Below are positions 37,501-40,157 of a stretch of DNA of 40,157 nt, in pieces. The stretch is taken from the NCBI GenBank assembly GCA_014240385.1, contig JAAZXA010000079.1, positions 1-40,157 of the forward strand, read 5' to 3'. Source of the stretch: Methanobacteriota archaeon. GTDB taxonomy: Archaea; Thermoplasmatota; Poseidoniia; Poseidoniales; Poseidoniaceae. The notes beneath the pieces are model-generated. The model ran no database searches. It saw only the letters and a list, made by a program, of their open reading frames with translations, and was not told where the DNA came from. The position numbers and the translations under genes are program-made. Positions within the stretch are counted from its first letter, which is position 1, and each line of letters begins with the position of its first letter.

Positions 37501-40157
37501 GAACTTACATCTTCAGATGTTTCTGATGCTGTTCAGCGTTCATCCGCAGGGAATTGTGTCATCAATTCAGGTAATAATCAGGGTAATGCCTGTGATAATA
37601 ATACAGGTTCAAATTGGGTTTCGGCAGACAATTATGATCCATATGACCTTATGATTGATTTTGACCTTGGAACTACAGCAGTCAAAGTCAATGCTGTGGC
37701 TGCTTATGTGAATAATCCAAATTATGTGAGTACGATAAAAAATGTCAGACTCCAATATCTCAATGAAACAGGTGATTATGTAGACATCGGAATATTTCAG
37801 ATTGATAGAACTACTGGGTGGCAGTATTTTGGCGGTTTCTCAGTCATGACCACTGAAATAAGATGGGATGTTCTCTCGAATCATGGATATCAGCATACTG
37901 TCCTTTTCGAAGGTAAAGTTCTCGATATTCCGGACAAAATATTCAATTCAAACGGCGATTGGAACAGCAGTAACTCTCTGTGGACATATTCCGTCGCCTG
38001 GGGCGATGTGGATAATGATGGGGACCTCGATCTGGCCGTAGGAAACGCCGATGATTCATATGGTCCAAGCGAGGTTTATTCAAACGGTGGTGGTGCGCTC
38101 GCCTCCTCCCGTTCTTGGGCAAGTGTCAGCAATCTGGATACAAGGTCGGTCTCTTGGGGAGATGTGGATAATGATGGGGACCTCGACTTGGCAGTGGGGA
38201 ATTTGGGGGATCAGAACGAGATATATCTCAATACAGGTACAGGCCTTGCCACCACTCCTACTTGGACCAGCACAAACAGTTTGCAAACCTACTCAATCGC
38301 TTGGGGAGATGTTGATGGTGATGGTGACCTCGATCTGGCCGTAGGAAACAATCAGGCCAATAATGAAGTATATATCAACAGCAATGGTGAGTTTGCCACC
38401 TCTGCAGATTGGACCAGCGAAAATTCTCTAAACACCAGAGTGGTGGTTTGGGTTGATGTGGATAGTGATGGCGACCTCGATCTGTCTGTTGGGAACGCCA
38501 ATGGCAACAACGAGATATATATCAACTCAGGTACTTCACTCGCCACCGCTCCTGATTGGACCAGCAGCAACTCCCTGAGCACTTCCTCAGTTGCCTGGGG
38601 AGACATCGATGATGATGGTCATCTCGATATGGTAGTTGCAAATGATGGTGGCAGTAACGAGTTGTATCTCAGCAATAATGGTGTACTAGCAACCACTTCT
38701 GCTTGGACCAGCAGTAATTCTCTGAACTCCAAATCAATTGCTTTGGGAGACGTGGATGGAGATGGTGACCTCGACATGGCAGTGGGGAACTACAACCAGA
38801 ACAACGAGGTATATCTTTACAGCAATGGTGCGTTCACCACTACACCTGCTTGGACTGGCGCCCTTACTCAGAAAACTTTCTCGGTCGCTTGGGGTGATGT
38901 GGATGGTGATGGCGATCTCGATCTGGCAGTTGGAGAACAGCAATCAAAAAATCAGGTATACCTCAATCAACTGAATGACGGCGGCGCTGGAGCAGATGGT
39001 CTTCCAGACATTGACCTCGGAGGTGGCAGTGATTCTGAATTCAGCGGACTGAATCTGGCTACTGGAGATAGCCATAGTTGTGCGATTCAGAAGAATGAAA
39101 CATTGCGTTGTTGGGGTGAGAATAACTGGGGCCAACTTGGTAGTCAACAATATGACGATGGAGGACAATACTCGACTCCACAATATAATGTTGAATTACC
39201 CACAGGGACCGTCCCATTGGCGGTTTCCGCAGCACAAGGATACTCTTGCGCAATAGTGGATAATGGTTCAAACGAGGCATACTGTTGGGGCAGAGGAGAT
39301 AATGGGAAATTGGGCAACGGGAATCTCTCAAACAGTAATGTTCCAGGAAATAAAATAGTATTGCCAACTGGGGCAAATCCTGTTTATATCTCTTCTAGTA
39401 ATTCTCATAGTTGTGTGATTTCCGATGATGAAGACATATATTGTTGGGGTCAAAATAATCAGGGGCAATTGGGCAATGGCTCCCAAGGAGGATATTCCTC
39501 AGTTCCAACTATTGTTAATTCAGGGATTGGATTCAAATCAGTTTCAACAGGATACGAACATACGTGTGCAATCAGCATAGATGGCGGATTATATTGTTGG
39601 TGTAATAATAACAATGGGCAACTTGGAGATGGGACCTATAATCAACGTACTTCCCCCGTTCAAATCACTTCTGGACCGACATCCTCTATCTGGAAAGAAG
39701 TTGCGACAGGCGAGAGCCATACATGTGCAATCTCTAGTTCTGATAAAATATACTGCTGGGGTCTGAATAACGAAGGTCAATTAGGAGATGGTAGCAGGAA
39801 CAGAGCAAATACTCCTCAACTGGCTAATATGCCTGCGGGTACAACTGCAGTTTCAATCTCAGCGGGGTACGGCTTCTCTTGTGGGCTGTTGGAAAATCAT
39901 TCGACTTATTGTTGGGGAACAAATGCAAGAGGTTATTTGGGTGATGGTTCTTGGCAGGATTCTACCACACCTATTGCTATTGATTTGCCCTCAGGTAGTG
40001 AAGTTGTTGAAATCAGCAGTGGTAGAGAGCATAGTTGTATTTTGTTGACTAATGACCAGATAATGTGTTGGGGATGGGGCGGACATGGAAGACTTGGAAC
40101 TAATTCTCATAGCGATTCCCCTTCTCCAGAATATGTTGTTGGGGGGCATGTTTGGAA
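34567..40157 (+). CDS. Giant secreted multi-beta-propeller protein (3' end outside window)
   Basis: The open frame runs from the ATG at 34567 to the window end without a stop: at least 1863 residues, 3'-truncated by the window. A signal peptide (about 8-27) precedes, in order: seven RCC1-type repeats (about residues 60-400), seven SBBP-type repeats of about 61 residues (450-850), an Ig-like stretch (860-975), a discoidin/F5-8C-like domain (978-1115), seven FG-GAP repeats with DVDNDGDLDL Ca-binding loops (1130-1470), and seven more RCC1-type repeats (1495 on). The RCC1 repeats nearly all carry two Cys (C....CWG), suggesting disulfides and an extracellular place. AAGGTGA lies six bases before the ATG. 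Likely role: adhesion or carbohydrate/particle binding (inferred). Confidence 0.88.
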   Translation, partial: MEEKSVSLRAFLLILLMICSTLVPLLEPAPEEKSQELPPSEEAKFTGGNGATFGPQTISVGNAFNICMIYANGTPMCKGNNFNGQLGDGTNNNSADLVNVLIPEGRKAKSIDTDQSSTCMVLDNGSAMCWGLNAERGQLGLGDKLNRNSPEYVILPSGAEVEHIEVSRYSSCMLLKNGSVMCAGSDSALGNGATSNSNVSQFVSIPSGRTVVQISLGYWRTCGVLDNGSAMCWGSSYQGGLGDGTSNSSNYPVYVQTPNGLDVKSISVGYSHTCMVLENGGVSCWGENGFGQLGDGSNNTSLSAVLVSLPSTVSADLVSAGYDFTCAALDDETVRCWGKGQSGRLGNGQAYSTGDYESEPVNASMPAGVNILNLTLGSGGACALNSNLSATCWGLLSSATSGSPEFKYSSFPNTFAEPGALIPHPDCLVDGTDTNAANNWVMCAGGMDSTVKVYGTDIDSSGNVYYGGIFSGTVFFGEQVLESDGTDSFVAKLSNDGEWLWASQVGGSGDAEIRDLAVSSSGDIAVTGYFTTEAVIGETTLNSSGSNDVFVAKLFWHGDWKWAKSFGGSYNDLGHENTFDSNGNIYVTGSFSGSLPFVATTQTASGTTDVFVAKFSSSGGQLSFYSAGGTGSQSVGYSISVSSSGDVHVCGKFTGTSTFGSNSVSSNGGFDMFKATLSSSGSWSSILSAGGTGDDDAHVISVDSSGNSYITGSFENSFTLAGTTFTSNGDKDIFVAKLNSSNSWTWATTGGGSGEDKGTGIDFDSNGNAFVTGVMSGSVTIAGTTLTSNGLSDAFIGQVSSNGSWVWVNNGGSSSVDKVYDISVDSNGFGYAGGYITGNAEIGIQNLTCSSTCAIMIKTPVVQAPAADGNISVNLEFDYTNTWLKGNWTASDLVTGHDYNVSWTLKYQNNGTQISNGWPDSFYPQSTSHSSPSSRTWSNGYEGGKLVCYEVKLRDGDGYSGPILDTATSCTRTPVELTELTSSDVSDAVQRSSAGNCVINSGNNQGNACDNNTGSNWVSADNYDPYDLMIDFDLGTTAVKVNAVAAYVNNPNYVSTIKNVRLQYLNETGDYVDIGIFQIDRTTGWQYFGGFSVMTTEIRWDVLSNHGYQHTVLFEGKVLDIPDKIFNSNGDWNSSNSLWTYSVAWGDVDNDGDLDLAVGNADDSYGPSEVYSNGGGALASSRSWASVSNLDTRSVSWGDVDNDGDLDLAVGNLGDQNEIYLNTGTGLATTPTWTSTNSLQTYSIAWGDVDGDGDLDLAVGNNQANNEVYINSNGEFATSADWTSENSLNTRVVVWVDVDSDGDLDLSVGNANGNNEIYINSGTSLATAPDWTSSNSLSTSSVAWGDIDDDGHLDMVVANDGGSNELYLSNNGVLATTSAWTSSNSLNSKSIALGDVDGDGDLDMAVGNYNQNNEVYLYSNGAFTTTPAWTGALTQKTFSVAWGDVDGDGDLDLAVGEQQSKNQVYLNQLNDGGAGADGLPDIDLGGGSDSEFSGLNLATGDSHSCAIQKNETLRCWGENNWGQLGSQQYDDGGQYSTPQYNVELPTGTVPLAVSAAQGYSCAIVDNGSNEAYCWGRGDNGKLGNGNLSNSNVPGNKIVLPTGANPVYISSSNSHSCVISDDEDIYCWGQNNQGQLGNGSQGGYSSVPTIVNSGIGFKSVSTGYEHTCAISIDGGLYCWCNNNNGQLGDGTYNQRTSPVQITSGPTSSIWKEVATGESHTCAISSSDKIYCWGLNNEGQLGDGSRNRANTPQLANMPAGTTAVSISAGYGFSCGLLENHSTYCWGTNARGYLGDGSWQDSTTPIAIDLPSGSEVVEISSGREHSCILLTNDQIMCWGWGGHGRLGTNSHSDSPSPEYVVGGHVW
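34714..35750 (+). repeat. First RCC1-type block, seven repeats
   Basis: Seven copies of a C-x(L/I)-x-NGS-x-x-CWG...GQLGDG unit of about 50 residues, for example CMVLDNGSAMCWG and CGVLDNGSAMCWG. The first and third have K or A in place of W. Seven units is the number in a closed RCC1 propeller. Confidence 0.8.
35917..37125 (+). repeat. SBBP-type block, seven repeats
   Basis: Seven units of about 61 residues with the pattern DSSGNxYxTGxFxGT...LxSxGxxDxFVAKL...WxWAxxxGG. The DSSGN/SSSGD anchors recur about every 181-186 bases. The last unit is more diverged and contains two Cys. Confidence 0.78.
37960..38965 (+). repeat. FG-GAP/VCBS block, seven repeats at 147-bp period
   Basis: The WGDVDNDGDLDLAVGN unit begins at 37999, 38155, 38302, 38449, 38596, 38743 and 38890. 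The last six are exactly 147 bases (49 codons) apart; the first interval is 156. Each unit has a DxDxDGDxD calcium-binding-type loop, although single positions vary (WVDVD, ALGDVD, DDDGHLD). Confidence 0.88.
39040..40157 (+). repeat. Second RCC1-type block, at least seven repeats
   Basis: Units centred on CAIQKNETLRCWG, AYCWGRGDNG, CVISDDEDIYCWG, CAISIDGGLYCWC, CAISSSDKIYCWG, CGLLENHSTYCWG and CILLTNDQIMCWG. The block reaches the end of the window, so an eighth unit cannot be excluded. Confidence 0.82.

Noticed and set aside
37960-38965. Regular 147-bp repeats as a CRISPR array or satellite
   Set aside because: The period is a multiple of three, the frame is open throughout and each unit encodes an FG-GAP motif. 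There are no short identical repeats with unique spacers.
34567-40157. Minus-strand frames opposite the giant gene as separate genes
   Set aside because: They mirror repeat periodicity of the plus-strand frame and have no start signals or known domains.

Overview
The window looks like a chromosome segment of an uncultivated planktonic archaeon of the Thermoplasmatota, most likely Marine Group II/III (Poseidoniia-like). The informational genes are archaeal: a multi-OB-fold RPA with its COG3390 partner, a Hel308-type helicase, a Cgi121-like KEOPS subunit, and a FlaI/TadA-type secretion ATPase with archaeal-style membrane partners. DNA gyrase GyrB-GyrA is of bacterial type, as is known for this archaeal branch. 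Coding density is very high. Many genes overlap or are coupled, Shine-Dalgarno sites of the GGAGG/AGGTGA type are common, and TTG and GTG starts are frequent. No tRNA, rRNA, CRISPR array, transposase or integrase was seen. No gap between genes exceeds 300 bases; the largest are 28712-28894 and 17160-17314.

Layout. 1-1666: two divergent membrane-protein genes, one DUF2085-like and one carrying an Smr-like domain. 1670-4858 (minus): a surface protein operon (glutaminyl cyclase-like, carboxypeptidase-regulatory-like) ending in a thymidylate kinase-like gene with a large extra C-terminal domain. 4944-10110 (plus): a large PKD-repeat metalloprotease and a partner membrane-anchored protein, sharing a divergent promoter with the minus-strand operon. 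10120-10917 (minus): type I 3-dehydroquinate dehydratase. 11126-17159 (plus): gyrB, gyrA and an isopropylmalate/homocitrate synthase-family enzyme. 17315-18730 (minus): an AstE/AspA-type M14 deacylase. 18804-21878 (plus): thioesterase, SprT-like zinc protein and an unknown membrane protein. 21879-24918 (minus): Hel308 and Cgi121. 25044-28711 (plus): TerB-like membrane protein and the TldD/TldE protease pair. 28895-31527 (plus): RPA and RPA-associated protein. 31618 to the window end (plus): a compact operon with a small unknown protein, two short T2SF membrane proteins, a secretion ATPase and a giant secreted protein that runs off the window.

The most notable points are these. (1) The last operon couples a minimal Tad/archaellum-like secretion engine to a giant surface protein whose repeats come in four blocks of exactly seven (RCC1, SBBP, FG-GAP, RCC1), which predicts four seven-bladed beta-propellers plus a discoidin-like domain. 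(2) The RPA gene has an in-frame TAG inside its last OB fold, and the same frame continues for 35 residues to a TGATG junction with the next gene. (3) There are several precise DNA or RNA structures: a potential H-type pseudoknot between convergent genes, a 19-bp palindrome at a bidirectional promoter, and twin GGGTACCC palindromes one helical turn apart in front of gyrB.

Functional names come from motif recognition by eye. No database search was run.
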